From positions 62,001 through 126,000 of the IMG/VR virus record IMGVR_UViG_3300043122_000207: DNA of 64,000 bases, one strand, 5' to 3'. Below the pieces are notes generated by a model. That model was not told the origin of the DNA, searched no databases, and saw only the letters and a program-made list of their open reading frames with translations. Both the position numbers and the translations under genes were made by a program. Below are positions 43,407 to 52,461 of the stretch, one piece after another (position 1 is the stretch's first letter; each line of letters begins with the position of its first letter). Origin of the DNA: a virus.

Positions 43407-44192
43407 ATGAAAAAAGATATTGATAATTTTGAAAATGACAACAATGGTAATGAAAGAGACAATAATCAAAGTAGGGGGAATAAAAAAATGAGCAACGAGA
43501 GACCAAAGAAAACAAGTCTAAAAGATAGTTTCAACGACAGAGATTTCAGCCCACAACACAGTGGTGTTAATTTGGGTTCAGTGAAGGAATATGACGAACC
43601 TGAATTATTAGTTACTAATTTAAGCTATCAAGCAATCTCAGATTTCCTGCTTGAGAACATACAGGAAATTAAACCTGAAAAGGTTAACTGGGAAAGGTTT
43701 GATATCGAATCACTTGCTAGTCAAATTCAAGTTGACAGTGAGGCTGCTATTGATACCATTTGTAAAATTAGTGGTGCAAACTATCGTGATGGTAGATTCA
43801 CAGATTTCTTCGATGCTATTCCTATTTTAGTATTTAAGAAATTGGATGTTGTTGAGAAGCTATCTGTAGATGAAGATTTGGGAGCACTGTCTAGAGAAGA
43901 ATATGAAATTGATTTCTCTAAGATTAAGCAGAAGAATCGTAGATTTTTCCCAAGCCACGGTATGGTTGCTAGTGTGGATAAGGTTAATGAATTGGTGTCA
44001 GTTAATGTTAACATCATTTCAGTGATTGTTTCTGCATTAGGTTATGATCCTGCTAGATTCGGTAGACCTAGTGAAAGAAACAAGTTATTCTTATATACAA
44101 AACAGCAACCACAATCCAGGAACTTTAAAATTGCTATTGCAAATAATAAGTTTCTAGATGATAGATTATTTGATTTACTACAAAGAATTTAA
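43407..44192 (+). CDS. Hypothetical early protein (261 aa)
   Basis: AAAGGAG precedes the ATG. The first 50 residues are Asn/Asp/Lys-rich and disordered (NDNNGNERDNNQSRGNKK). The rest is a compact helical domain with ISDFLLENIQEI, YDPARFGRP and a final NNKFLDDRLFDLL. Single gene between an early-type promoter and a terminator. No family recognised; a disordered basic arm suggests a nucleic-acid or coat contact. Confidence 0.6.
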   Translation: MKKDIDNFENDNNGNERDNNQSRGNKKMSNERPKKTSLKDSFNDRDFSPQHSGVNLGSVKEYDEPELLVTNLSYQAISDFLLENIQEIKPEKVNWERFDIESLASQIQVDSEAAIDTICKISGANYRDGRFTDFFDAIPILVFKKLDVVEKLSVDEDLGALSREEYEIDFSKIKQKNRRFFPSHGMVASVDKVNELVSVNVNIISVIVSALGYDPARFGRPSERNKLFLYTKQQPQSRNFKIAIANNKFLDDRLFDLLQRI

Positions 44193-44205
44193 GTATATCA
44201 AATAG

Positions 44206-44229
44206 TTTAATTTATTATAATAAATTAAA
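44206..44229. repeat. Perfect 24-bp palindrome
   Basis: A perfect inverted repeat centred on TATA (arms TTTAATTTATTA), just after the stop of the 43407 gene and before a terminator. It could be an operator or a weak second hairpin. Confidence 0.6.
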
Positions 44230-44232
44230 TAA

Positions 44233-44266
44233 TTCTGGGGATTCAGTTCCCCAGATTATTTTTTTA
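44233..44266 (+). terminator. Terminator after the 43407 gene
   Basis: CTGGGG and CCCCAG pair around ATTCAGTT, followed by a run of T. Confidence 0.7.
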
Positions 44267-44293
44267 GCCAAAAGATGAAAGGGGTGTTGAATC

Positions 44294-45061
44294 GTGGATG
44301 TATACAGAAAAAATTTCTTTAAGAATTTAGGTATATCAGAAGACAAATATAATTTTATTGCAAAGCACATAAGTAACTATGATGATGAGATATCCAGAGA
44401 ATATATAAAATCTAAAAGACTCAGCCCTAAAACAGTAAATAAAATAGATATTGAAAAAATAATATATAGATTAGGGTTTGAAGAATTTTTAAAAGATTTT
44501 AAAATGTATCTTTGGTCTGTTGAAATACCTTCATTAAGGAAGCTGGATGACGTTGTTTTAAAAGAAAGGGTAAAGTCAACTTTATTTTATTACTTGGAGA
44601 CTGAGGTTAGACTTGTCGTTTCTATTTTACACAATAGAGGTATGGATGATATAATCCAACTTGAAAAAGAAAATAATATGCAACATACAAAAACATGGTA
44701 TGATTTGTACCATGATGATCTTGGGTTTTTAAATCAAAATAATAAAATGGATTTTCTCTATAAAATAAAGGATAAAGATGTAAGAGAAGAGGTTGATTTA
44801 TTTTATAGATTCTTCCAAAGAGAAGAGGTTCTATTTTTGTTCCATAAATTCAATAGATATTCTCCAGCAGAAATGAATGCACTATATTTAGATAATGAAA
44901 ATTTAAATGATATACTAGAAATCTATTATCATTTTATAGAAACTTTAATGGACAGGGGATCTGGTATTCATATGAAAGAAGTTGAAGAAATTGTGAAAGA
45001 AGATTATCTAAAAGAAAATAAAGTAAAATATATTTTGAGTGGTGGTCACAATGGATATTGA
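44294..45061 (+). CDS. Early paralogue family protein (255 aa)
   Basis: Second clear member of the paralogue family: RKNFFKNLG, SNYDDEISREYI, DIEKIIYRLGFEEFLKDF and PSLRKLDD follow the same order as in the 21217 gene. All helical, no enzyme motif. Start is GTG with AAAGGGGTG upstream. It overlaps the FEN-like gene by 11 nt. No clear promoter of either class precedes it; it may be read through from the 43344 promoter past the terminator. Confidence 0.55.
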   Translation: MDVYRKNFFKNLGISEDKYNFIAKHISNYDDEISREYIKSKRLSPKTVNKIDIEKIIYRLGFEEFLKDFKMYLWSVEIPSLRKLDDVVLKERVKSTLFYYLETEVRLVVSILHNRGMDDIIQLEKENNMQHTKTWYDLYHDDLGFLNQNNKMDFLYKIKDKDVREEVDLFYRFFQREEVLFLFHKFNRYSPAEMNALYLDNENLNDILEIYYHFIETLMDRGSGIHMKEVEEIVKEDYLKENKVKYILSGGHNGY

Positions 45062-45908
45062 TTTATCTAGAAGAATAATGTTTGATCTTTTAAAATTTAA
45101 AGATAATGAAAACATCCATATGGATGAATACAATACAGTAATAATTAATCTAAATAGTGTCTTCTCTACAACATTTTATGAGAGTATGATTAATGAATTT
45201 CTGGTAGATGAAGATAAGATGTCAGAATATGTGTCTTCAGTTAGTGAGATGTTTAAATTGGTTTTAACATCACTTAGAACCAAAAGGGTAATACTTATAT
45301 ATTCAAATGAGGTTTCTAACTTTGTTAAAATATACCCTAAATGGAGACACAACAGATACGATAATAAAAAGAAGAATGAATTTGCAAAGATGATTTTCGA
45401 ACATTTTGTGGATATATTCAACCAATTGAAAAAAGCAAGTCCACTTATAGAAATCATTAATACCAAACAGTTTGACCCGGCTGTTTTCACACACGCTTTC
45501 ATATTACTAAGAGATTACAAAAAAGAAATACTTTTGATTTCAAGAGATAGGTTGGATTTCTTAAACTTAATAAATGAAAACGTGACAATGTTTGATGGGC
45601 AAGAAACATATACAAAAGAAAACTTCTGTGAAAATACAGTTAAGAAATTACCCAATATAGATATAGAGTTCTTAAAATATTATTATACTATCCGGGGTAT
45701 AAAAAAATATGATTATCCAGGTGTGAGGGGTAAAGGAAGAAAGAGGACTATTAAATATATTGAAAGTAATCTTGATAGAATAGTGGATGGTGAAGATGAA
45801 AAGATACACCCATATATAAAGATATTCGATTTTGATTTATTTATTGAAAACTTAGATGAAGAAGAATACCAGACACTTTTAGATATTGTAAATAAGTCTA
45901 AATTCTAA
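45051..45908 (+). CDS. FEN/5'-3' exonuclease-like protein, degenerate
   Basis: A 285-residue protein with the order of a T4 RNase H/FEN nuclease: VIINLNSVFSTTFY (about 30-43) at the first metal site, KEILLISRDRLDFLNL (about 160-175) at the strand with metal-binding Asp, and IRGIKKYDYPGVRGKGRKR (about 210-228) matching the helix-3-turn-helix GDxSDNIPGVxGIGxKT. The first Asp (usually IDxN) is Asn33, and the GD pair is replaced, while one Asp before PGV remains. It may be a DNA-binding or low-activity nuclease that removes primers or flaps. Coupled by overlap to the gene before it. Confidence 0.5.
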   Translation: MDIDLSRRIMFDLLKFKDNENIHMDEYNTVIINLNSVFSTTFYESMINEFLVDEDKMSEYVSSVSEMFKLVLTSLRTKRVILIYSNEVSNFVKIYPKWRHNRYDNKKKNEFAKMIFEHFVDIFNQLKKASPLIEIINTKQFDPAVFTHAFILLRDYKKEILLISRDRLDFLNLINENVTMFDGQETYTKENFCENTVKKLPNIDIEFLKYYYTIRGIKKYDYPGVRGKGRKRTIKYIESNLDRIVDGEDEKIHPYIKIFDFDLFIENLDEEEYQTLLDIVNKSKF

Positions 45909-45925
45909 TAGGTTGGTTAAATTTA

Positions 45926-45949
45926 AAGAGGGGTGTACCCTCTTTTTTT
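45926..45949 (+). terminator. Terminator after the FEN-like gene
   Basis: AGAGGG and CCCTCT pair around GTGTA, followed by seven T. Confidence 0.7.
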
Positions 45950-45967
45950 GTGAATTAAGCAGTATTC

Positions 45968-45981
45968 AACAACTATATTAG
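45968..45981 (+). promoter_or_regulatory. Late-type promoter for the 46016 unit
   Basis: AACAACTATATTAG (AACA-N7-TAG), 35 nt upstream of the ATG at 46016. Confidence 0.6.
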
Positions 45982-46015
45982 ATATCGATTACTTTTATTT
46001 AAGGAGGAAAAATAG

Positions 46016-47083
46016 ATGATTGTAGAACAGCAAATAGGTGAGATTCTCGGTACCATTTTATCTTCTAAGGTTTCTCTATCTATCAAAAAAACATTATTTA
46101 ATACCATATCAAAAAACACTAGCATCACACGTTCTGCTCAGGGTAGTTCTATTGTGTTTCCTGTTATCGCCACAGATGACATCACAAAAGATGTTACCAT
46201 GGAATTAGCGAAATCAGCAGAAGTTAAAATTGCATATGATATTAAAAGAATTTTAGAAAGAGACATTGCATCTGGACCAGATAAGGTAAATTATCAATCC
46301 GTAGTAGAAATGCTTCCTTTTGACAACTCTGGTGCTGTTGATTTGGCAACACTTAATGGTTTAAAAAATAGTGAATTAGATGCTAAGATCACATTAGAGA
46401 GAGAGGCTATTGATTACGTAGCTTCCAGAATTAAAGACGTCAATGTTGAAGTTTATTCAGAAGCTAAATCTTATCTTATTAAAGAAAGAGGTTCTGAACC
46501 AACAAATATTGAAATAGAAGTTAAATATGTTACCGGTGGTAATAAAAATGAAATTAAATCAATAAGATACAATATGGCTATTCAAGCTGTACCTAGATAT
46601 GTGCCAGCGACTACATTAAGGATGAAGTTATCAACATATGATACAAAGAGATTTTTTAAAAGGTTCGTTTCTTTAACAAATCCAGAAAAACATTTCGTTA
46701 AAGATTTTTTAATTGACTATGATGTTATGAAAGAGATGGCTAAAGAAAGAACTAAGAAAAACAGTGTGTTTAAAGAGATAGAGCAAGCCAGACTCAAAAA
46801 AGACATGGGGTTACAAAAATACCCATTCTCAGTATTTCTGGTCACAAAAGATTTTGTAGATAAGTTAGAGTCTTCTGAAAAAATGGACATGTATAATGAA
46901 AGCCAGATGATTATGAAAAAACTGATGGCAATGGGTATCTATATTTATGATACAGATACCGATTTAGTAGAAATCAAATACGATGGAGATAAAGTTTTTA
47001 CAAAATATCCATTTGATGAAGTTGCTAAAGACACCAGTAGATACGAAAAGGAATTAAAACAGTTAGTTAGACTAAATAAATAA
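46016..47083 (+). CDS. Late virion-type protein (355 aa)
   Basis: Strong AAGGAGG site. N-terminal part includes SSIVFPVIATDDITKDVTME, then a helical middle and a beta-rich C-terminal part ending DTSRYEKELKQLVRLNK. No known family that I can name; the mix of structural-protein-like strands and a late-type promoter suggest a tail or head component. It is followed 18 nt later by a membrane-like gene. Confidence 0.55.
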   Translation: MIVEQQIGEILGTILSSKVSLSIKKTLFNTISKNTSITRSAQGSSIVFPVIATDDITKDVTMELAKSAEVKIAYDIKRILERDIASGPDKVNYQSVVEMLPFDNSGAVDLATLNGLKNSELDAKITLEREAIDYVASRIKDVNVEVYSEAKSYLIKERGSEPTNIEIEVKYVTGGNKNEIKSIRYNMAIQAVPRYVPATTLRMKLSTYDTKRFFKRFVSLTNPEKHFVKDFLIDYDVMKEMAKERTKKNSVFKEIEQARLKKDMGLQKYPFSVFLVTKDFVDKLESSEKMDMYNESQMIMKKLMAMGIYIYDTDTDLVEIKYDGDKVFTKYPFDEVAKDTSRYEKELKQLVRLNK

Positions 47084-47101
47084 TAAAGGAGGTTGACATA
47101 T

Positions 47102-48088
47102 ATGGCTGTCACTAATGAAGATGCTTATACATTGTATGCGAGTGAGTTGTCTGAAAAAAGTTATAGAAACTATTATTCAACATTAGTAAAAGAATCCCCC
47201 AGTGATTTTGGTAAGAAAGGTAATACTTCGGATTCTGTTGTTGGGAAAGTTTCAGTGAAACTCATTTCGGCAATCACTAAAAAGATGAAGAAGATAAAGG
47301 TACATGAGATTATGGAGTCCAAAGGTGATATTAAAAAAATAAACTATTATAAAGATTTCACACGTTTAAATAAACTTTTAGAATCATATCAAAAGGGTAT
47401 GAAGAATAAATCCAAATATGCAAATATTTATTTAGACACTTTCGATTTCATGATGAAACACAGAAGAGATTTCAGAAAATCTTTTAAGAACAACGAGGAA
47501 AATGTTATGTCCTTATTTTATGCAGGACTTATTCTTTATATGATAGAGATGGCAACAGTTTTATCATCTGCTCTTTTAGAGTGGGCTAAAGAAGGTGAAG
47601 ATTTAGATAAAACGATTGGTAATAAAAAGGAATTCAAAACTCCTTTCATTAAAACTGAAGATATATTGAGTGATGATGGTTTAAAGAAATTCTTTAAGAT
47701 TGATTTCTCTAAAGAATTGATTGGTGAATCTGATATTTTTAACGGTGAATTTATCACTATGTATTCAGAGGCTTCTTTAAACGATACACTTAGAATTTTT
47801 TCTATGGGACTTGCATATTTATTATATAAGATAACAGCTTTTTTAAGATACATAGTATATCTTTTCTTCTATGCTAAATTTTCTCTGGAAAAGAAAATTG
47901 AAAAGATTAATGACACATTAGATTTATATAGTGAAAAGGATAGTGAGAAAAGAAAAAGAGCAATGGATGAAGCCTCTAAAGAAGATAGACAATATAAGGT
48001 TTCAACTATTGAAGCAGTAAGTGATACAGAAAAACAGATCAAAAAAGATAAAGTTGAAGTTGAAGATGAAGACGGTTTTAGTCTTTAA
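47102..48088 (+). CDS. Late protein with hydrophobic helices (328 aa)
   Basis: Second gene of the 46016 unit; AAAGGAGG lies nine bases before the ATG at 47102. Two hydrophobic segments at about 140-160 (LFYAGLILYMIEMATVLSSA) and 238-262 (GLAYLLYKITAFLRYIVYLF) may be membrane or core helices. The Lys-rich C-terminal third is coiled-coil-like and ends acidic. A virion protein that meets the membrane during DNA injection is one possible reading. Confidence 0.55.
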   Translation: MAVTNEDAYTLYASELSEKSYRNYYSTLVKESPSDFGKKGNTSDSVVGKVSVKLISAITKKMKKIKVHEIMESKGDIKKINYYKDFTRLNKLLESYQKGMKNKSKYANIYLDTFDFMMKHRRDFRKSFKNNEENVMSLFYAGLILYMIEMATVLSSALLEWAKEGEDLDKTIGNKKEFKTPFIKTEDILSDDGLKKFFKIDFSKELIGESDIFNGEFITMYSEASLNDTLRIFSMGLAYLLYKITAFLRYIVYLFFYAKFSLEKKIEKINDTLDLYSEKDSEKRKRAMDEASKEDRQYKVSTIEAVSDTEKQIKKDKVEVEDEDGFSL

Positions 48089-48095
48089 AATATAC

Positions 48096-48125
48096 GGTAG
48101 GGGTAAAACCCTACCTTATTTATTT
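48096..48125 (+). terminator. Terminator after the 46016 unit
   Basis: GGTAGGG and CCCTACC pair around a GTAAAA loop, followed by TTATTTATTTTT. Confidence 0.7.
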
Positions 48126-48142
48126 TTATTATTTTATAACAG

Positions 48143-48153
48143 TTATATATTAT
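48143..48153 (+). promoter_or_regulatory. Early-type promoter for the 48.2-49.7 kb operon
   Basis: Exact TTATATATTAT, 25 nt upstream of the ATG at 48178. Confidence 0.6.
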
Positions 48154-48177
48154 AAGGATAGAAGGAGATGATTATAA

Positions 48178-48492
48178 ATGGAAAAGAGAGCTAAATTTAT
48201 TAAAGAGTATATTGAAAAGGTTGAAAATTTTAGGAATGCAGTAGAGGATTTAGATGGAATCAGAAATGAAATAAGAGAAGAGAATAGAGAACTTTATGAT
48301 ATCATTGATCAAATTGACAGGGTGGTTAGATTATCTAATGACGATTTGGATTTCAGTTTTGATGAAGTGTTTGAACACACTATTAAAAAATGTAGTCTAG
48401 TAAAGATGATAGGTGTTGATAATTTTAATGAGAAGGCAATATGGGACTTGGGCAATACACTATTAGATGAATCAAGAAGGGGTGACGAATAA
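48178..48492 (+). CDS. Hypothetical early protein (104 aa)
   Basis: Helical, charged protein; GAAGGAGATG precedes the ATG. The middle (about 20-50) is a coiled-coil-like heptad run. No family. First of three early genes; its stop is adjacent to the next ATG. Confidence 0.6.
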   Translation: MEKRAKFIKEYIEKVENFRNAVEDLDGIRNEIREENRELYDIIDQIDRVVRLSNDDLDFSFDEVFEHTIKKCSLVKMIGVDNFNEKAIWDLGNTLLDESRRGDE

Positions 48493-48726
48493 ATGTACAC
48501 TGTTAGCTTGAGATTTGATGGTAAGGATAATAATGAAAAAGAAATAGTTGTTCACTCTAATGTCAAACCTGAATTAAAATGGGCGTTGAAAGTAAACCAC
48601 AAAAATATAATCTATATTCTTAGAATTGATGATGTGGTGTTGGATACAACAGCCAATACCGATTACATTATATGCAAGTGTAATGTTTTAAAAAAGATAT
48701 ATGATGGTGGTGAGAAAAATGAATAG
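48493..48726 (+). CDS. Hypothetical early protein (77 aa)
   Basis: Small beta-rich protein (YTVSLRFDGKDNNEKEIVVH, ADTDYIICKC-like strand). It starts straight after the previous stop and overlaps the next gene by 8 nt. No family recognised. Confidence 0.55.
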   Translation: MYTVSLRFDGKDNNEKEIVVHSNVKPELKWALKVNHKNIIYILRIDDVVLDTTANTDYIICKCNVLKKIYDGGEKNE

Positions 48727-49678
48727 AGATATTAATGTTCGGGATATAGATAATATGAGTGACCTTTCTTTTTATAAAGCTATTGGTACTTGGGGTGGGA
48801 GTTTCTTAGTTTATTATATCAATAATGCTGAACCAAATGAAGAATATGTAAGAAGACTTTCTATGATTAATTTAGTGAGTGAAGATATAATACTTTCCCA
48901 CAAGGAGTTAGAAGTGTTCCATCACCGCTCTAAAGATATATTGCCTGACGGTTTTTCTATTTTAGATGCACTGAGTGTTTTTAAAAATATGGATAAGATA
49001 AAGGTGATTGATTCTATAGGGGATGTTAGTTTCTTGAATAATTTCAATTTTCCTATTAAGGTTGATTTGATAGTAAAAGAAGACATACCAAAATACTTAG
49101 AGTATCTATTTACAGAAAACAAAAATGAATTGCTGGAAGATTTATTTTTAGAGACTATACTAAAAGAAATTTCTAACAATGAAAAAATATACCAATTCGC
49201 ATATGAGATTTTCGAATTTTATGATTACAATATAAATGGGTTTGGTTTACAAGAAAATCCAGGGTATTTTGATTTAGAAAATAAATATAAGGATAAAGAT
49301 TTAAAGATAACGAAAAAAGAAGCAGAAGAAATAGATTTTGATGGTGTTGTCGTATTAGAGGGTTTATCTAAACCTTATATGAAAGATATAGTTGGATGGT
49401 ATATACATGTGCTAGAGGAAGTAGAAGATTTAAAAATAATAAATAAATATAAATTTCTAGGTGGGGATATGGATGATTTGACTAATAAATTATATAGAGC
49501 TATAGTGGATAATCTCATATATTACCATGAAGATGATAATATTAGTTTTTATGATGGTTATACAGATGAGTCTCTATCCATTCATATCGGTATTTCTCCT
49601 ATATTCTATTATGAGAAAGATGAAAGTTTCGAAAATAAAGGTGACTTGATAGATGCAATAATGGGTTATGTATCATAA
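48719..49678 (+). CDS. Early paralogue family protein (319 aa)
   Basis: Family member with both hallmark blocks: LSFYKAIGTWGGSFLVYYIN plus NEEYVRRL (about 14-45), and MDKIKVIDSIGDVSFLNNF (about 88-106) followed by IPKYLEYL. The C-terminal FYYEKDESFENKGDLID is shared with the 53141 gene (FYYEKDDRFTNYDDLF). Start at 48719 after GGTGGTGAG. Third gene of an early operon. Soluble and helical; function unknown. Confidence 0.6.
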   Translation: MNRDINVRDIDNMSDLSFYKAIGTWGGSFLVYYINNAEPNEEYVRRLSMINLVSEDIILSHKELEVFHHRSKDILPDGFSILDALSVFKNMDKIKVIDSIGDVSFLNNFNFPIKVDLIVKEDIPKYLEYLFTENKNELLEDLFLETILKEISNNEKIYQFAYEIFEFYDYNINGFGLQENPGYFDLENKYKDKDLKITKKEAEEIDFDGVVVLEGLSKPYMKDIVGWYIHVLEEVEDLKIINKYKFLGGDMDDLTNKLYRAIVDNLIYYHEDDNISFYDGYTDESLSIHIGISPIFYYEKDESFENKGDLIDAIMGYVS

Positions 49679-49706
49679 GCTGGGTTTACACTCAGCTTTT
49701 TTTTAT
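49677..49706 (+). terminator. Terminator of the 48.2-49.7 kb operon
   Basis: AGCTG and CAGCT pair around GGTTTACACT, followed by eight T. Confidence 0.65.
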
Positions 49707-49750
49707 TTTTCAGTAACAATCTTTTGAAGGATTGTACAAATTCCTTTTGA

Positions 49751-49761
49751 TTATATATTAT
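49751..49761 (+). promoter_or_regulatory. Early-type promoter for the beta-prime N operon
   Basis: Exact TTATATATTAT, 63 nt upstream of the ATG at 49824. Confidence 0.6.
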
Positions 49762-49823
49762 ATAGACGAAACAAATAAAATATTAAAAGGAAAACAATTT
49801 ATTTATCATAATAAGGAGATGAT

Positions 49824-51194
49824 ATGGAGATGGGTAGAAAAGGACTTAGTTTTTCATTTTTGAATTTAGAAAAATTAGTTAAAAAAGACATTAAGAATGA
49901 AACTGGTTTTATGTTGGATACCAGTATAAACTACCTTTATTTGTACAAAGAGGAAATGTTAATGAGTGATTCTATTTATTCTAGAAAGTTTGGAATAAGT
50001 GAATCAGACCCTAAAAGTATACTGGCTTATCTTTACACATGTAAATGTGAGAATTTATTAGGTCAGAATAATAAAGGGAGAGTTTGTCCTGAGTGTGGTT
50101 ATAAAGTAAAAAAACAAGAGTTCCCAATAACGATAAGAGCTTGGGGTAAAATAGCACCACATAAAATAATGACTTATGCAGGTTTACTACACTTTAGAAC
50201 TGTACTTGGGAGAAAGAACTTTAAGAAATTTTTGAATGGGAAGTTAAAAACAGAGGACGGAAGTAAAATAAAGGTTACAGAATTATATGAGAAATTTGAT
50301 ATAGTTTTAAAGAAGGTAGGTAAATCATCTAAATCAGACACCACTAAATTTCTTTTAAAACACAAAGAAGATTTCTTCACATCGTATATACCTGTGATAA
50401 GTAAGAAAACAAGGTATTTACACAGGAGCGAGAATATCGTTCCCCATTATACAATTCATGATATGAATAGTATATACACATCAATATCTGGTGACATACA
50501 AACTCTAAGGGATTACTGTGATAGAGAAAATACCCCAAAGATTACAGAAAATACTGTTAGAGCTATACAGAGAAAATACTGGGATTTAAACGACAACTTA
50601 ATAACAGAAATAGTCGGTGGGGGTAAAGAAAAGATATTACGTAACGAGATATTCGCAACAAGATTACCCTTTACTTCACGTTGTGTGATTGTGCCACATG
50701 TCACCAAACATATTGATGCGATAACTGTACCTTATGATGTCTTTAGAGGTATATTTAGAAGAGAGATATTTGATGTTCTAGTCAATAATGGGATGCCAGT
50801 AGATAGAGCTTATAGGTTTATTGATATTAATATCGATCTAAGAGAAGACGATAAGAAAGTTCTTGATGAGATACTGGAAAAAGATATCGAGAACAATTAT
50901 GTTCTCGTCAATAGACAACCGACATTAAAATTTGAATCCACCAAATCATTGAGGATATCAAGTCTCGAAGATGAAAATGTATTAAGGATACCTTCTGTTC
51001 TGCTTGAAGGATACAATGGTGATCATGACGGTGATGCACTTACTATGACACACCAAGATAGAGATTTATATATGGACATCCATGTGTATATGCAACCTAA
51101 AGTACACATAGTAGATTATAAAAGGAAAGTTAATGAGGGGTTAAGTCTAATAAAATCTCAGTCATTAATATTTAAATCTAGTTTAGAAGAGTAG
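49824..51194 (+). CDS. RNA polymerase beta-prime subunit, N-terminal half
   Basis: A 456-residue protein matching the first half of RpoC. Cys73, Cys75, Cys88 and Cys91 form the zinc-1 motif (CKC...CPEC) at the clamp. VNRQPTLKFESTKSLRI (about 366-382) is the LLNRAPTLHRLG region. NGDHDGD at 398-404 supplies the three catalytic Asp of NADFDGD that bind the active-site magnesium. The chain stops about 50 residues later, so trigger-loop and later parts come from another gene; the only matching C-terminal half here (23598) lies under a late promoter. This gene is under an early-type promoter, first in a cluster of unknown genes. AAGGAG lies five bases upstream of the ATG. Confidence 0.85.
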   Translation: MEMGRKGLSFSFLNLEKLVKKDIKNETGFMLDTSINYLYLYKEEMLMSDSIYSRKFGISESDPKSILAYLYTCKCENLLGQNNKGRVCPECGYKVKKQEFPITIRAWGKIAPHKIMTYAGLLHFRTVLGRKNFKKFLNGKLKTEDGSKIKVTELYEKFDIVLKKVGKSSKSDTTKFLLKHKEDFFTSYIPVISKKTRYLHRSENIVPHYTIHDMNSIYTSISGDIQTLRDYCDRENTPKITENTVRAIQRKYWDLNDNLITEIVGGGKEKILRNEIFATRLPFTSRCVIVPHVTKHIDAITVPYDVFRGIFRREIFDVLVNNGMPVDRAYRFIDINIDLREDDKKVLDEILEKDIENNYVLVNRQPTLKFESTKSLRISSLEDENVLRIPSVLLEGYNGDHDGDALTMTHQDRDLYMDIHVYMQPKVHIVDYKRKVNEGLSLIKSQSLIFKSSLEE

Positions 51195-51202
51195 GTGTGG
51201 TT

Positions 51203-51571
51203 ATGTATATATACGATCATAAAGATCTATTGGGGTGTATGAACCCCAACGATATCCTACCAAAAACAAGGGTTAGGTTATTGATGGAAAATGATTTTTT
51301 GTATTATTTGTACGCTCCTTGTAGTGGAGAGAGTGTTAAAATCTTTTATTATAGAAAAATGGAAAAGATAAAAGACGAGAATGATGCAAGGAAATTGATT
51401 AACCATATTATGAATATGCGTAAAGATAACCTTCATAGAATCTTGGGGGATGAAATCTTTTTGAATGATTTGATTGAAGGGTTAACATTTGATCTTGATG
51501 TGAATATAGAAAAATATAACTTGATAGATTATATTGCATATGAAAAATATAGATATCATAATGGAGGATGA
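51203..51571 (+). CDS. Short early paralogue family relative (122 aa)
   Basis: Likely a shortened member of the paralogue family: the MRKDNLHRILGDEIFLNDLI stretch (about 73-92) and FDLD keep the central IGD-FL block, but the YIN block at the start is missing. AGGTG precedes the ATG at 51203. It follows beta-prime-N by 8 nt and overlaps the next gene's upstream region by 4 nt. Confidence 0.5.
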   Translation: MYIYDHKDLLGCMNPNDILPKTRVRLLMENDFLYYLYAPCSGESVKIFYYRKMEKIKDENDARKLINHIMNMRKDNLHRILGDEIFLNDLIEGLTFDLDVNIEKYNLIDYIAYEKYRYHNGG

Positions 51572-51576
51572 TTTCA

Positions 51577-52443
51577 ATGTATAATTCTGGTGAGGTTTTG
51601 ACAGACAAAGAATATAGAAATTTATATGGGATGTATGGGTTTGATTTTATAGCAGATTATATAAATAAATGTCAAAATGAAAAAGAAGTTGGAAGAAGGG
51701 TGCATTCTTTAAAAAGGAATTTCGAAAAATTAAAAGAATGTAACAGGTATCTTTCTTTTCAAAAGATGCTTTTAGTTGATAATGGTGATGTGAAATCCCA
51801 TTACAAAAAAAGTTGTTCGAGAATCCATAACGAATTGGTCGGTTTATTTGATAAACTTGACAAAGAAAAAATAATAAAAATTATAGGGGATAAAAAATTC
51901 TTAGATATATTTCTACACGCTATCATTATAGATATGCGTTCTTTTAAAGGTGATTCGCTTCCAGAATATTTTAAAATGTTGGATGATAAGATATCTAAAA
52001 AAATAATCTATGAGTTTATCTATTCGAATTTTATTGGGAATAAGAAAATCAAATCAACATTATATGGTCTTTATAAGAAATTATTTGAAAACAAATATAA
52101 ACCTGAACTCGATAGTGAAAGAATCGGTGGAGGGATGTTACCCCTCGGGAAAGGTGGTTTCAATAAAATACTAGAGAGTTTGGATGGTGATAATTTCAAA
52201 GACTTTATAAATGAGATAATTCCAACTATAAAATATTATGGTTTGGTAGTCAACAAAGATGAACTTATAGAAAAACTGATAATAAAAATGTTGAGAAATT
52301 TCATACACATTGAAGGGGTTGATAAAGAAAAATACAACCTTTTGACATCACCGTTATTTGTGATAGAGACAAGTGATAAAAACATAGACATTGTGTATCA
52401 GAACCTGTATGAAAAGTTGATGGAAAGTAAATATTATGACTGA
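51577..52443 (+). CDS. Early paralogue family protein (288 aa)
   Basis: Family member: YRNLYGMYGFDFIADYIN then NEKEVGRRVHSL at the start, and LDKEKIIKIIGDKKFLDIF (about 97-115), IIIDMR and LPEYFKML in the middle. The rest is helical with a Gly-rich loop (GGGMLPLGKGGFNK). I chose the ATG at 51577 because an earlier ATG lies inside the GGAGG site. Function unknown. Confidence 0.6.
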   Translation: MYNSGEVLTDKEYRNLYGMYGFDFIADYINKCQNEKEVGRRVHSLKRNFEKLKECNRYLSFQKMLLVDNGDVKSHYKKSCSRIHNELVGLFDKLDKEKIIKIIGDKKFLDIFLHAIIIDMRSFKGDSLPEYFKMLDDKISKKIIYEFIYSNFIGNKKIKSTLYGLYKKLFENKYKPELDSERIGGGMLPLGKGGFNKILESLDGDNFKDFINEIIPTIKYYGLVVNKDELIEKLIIKMLRNFIHIEGVDKEKYNLLTSPLFVIETSDKNIDIVYQNLYEKLMESKYYD

Positions 52444-52461
52444 ACCTAAGGTGTGGTGTGA

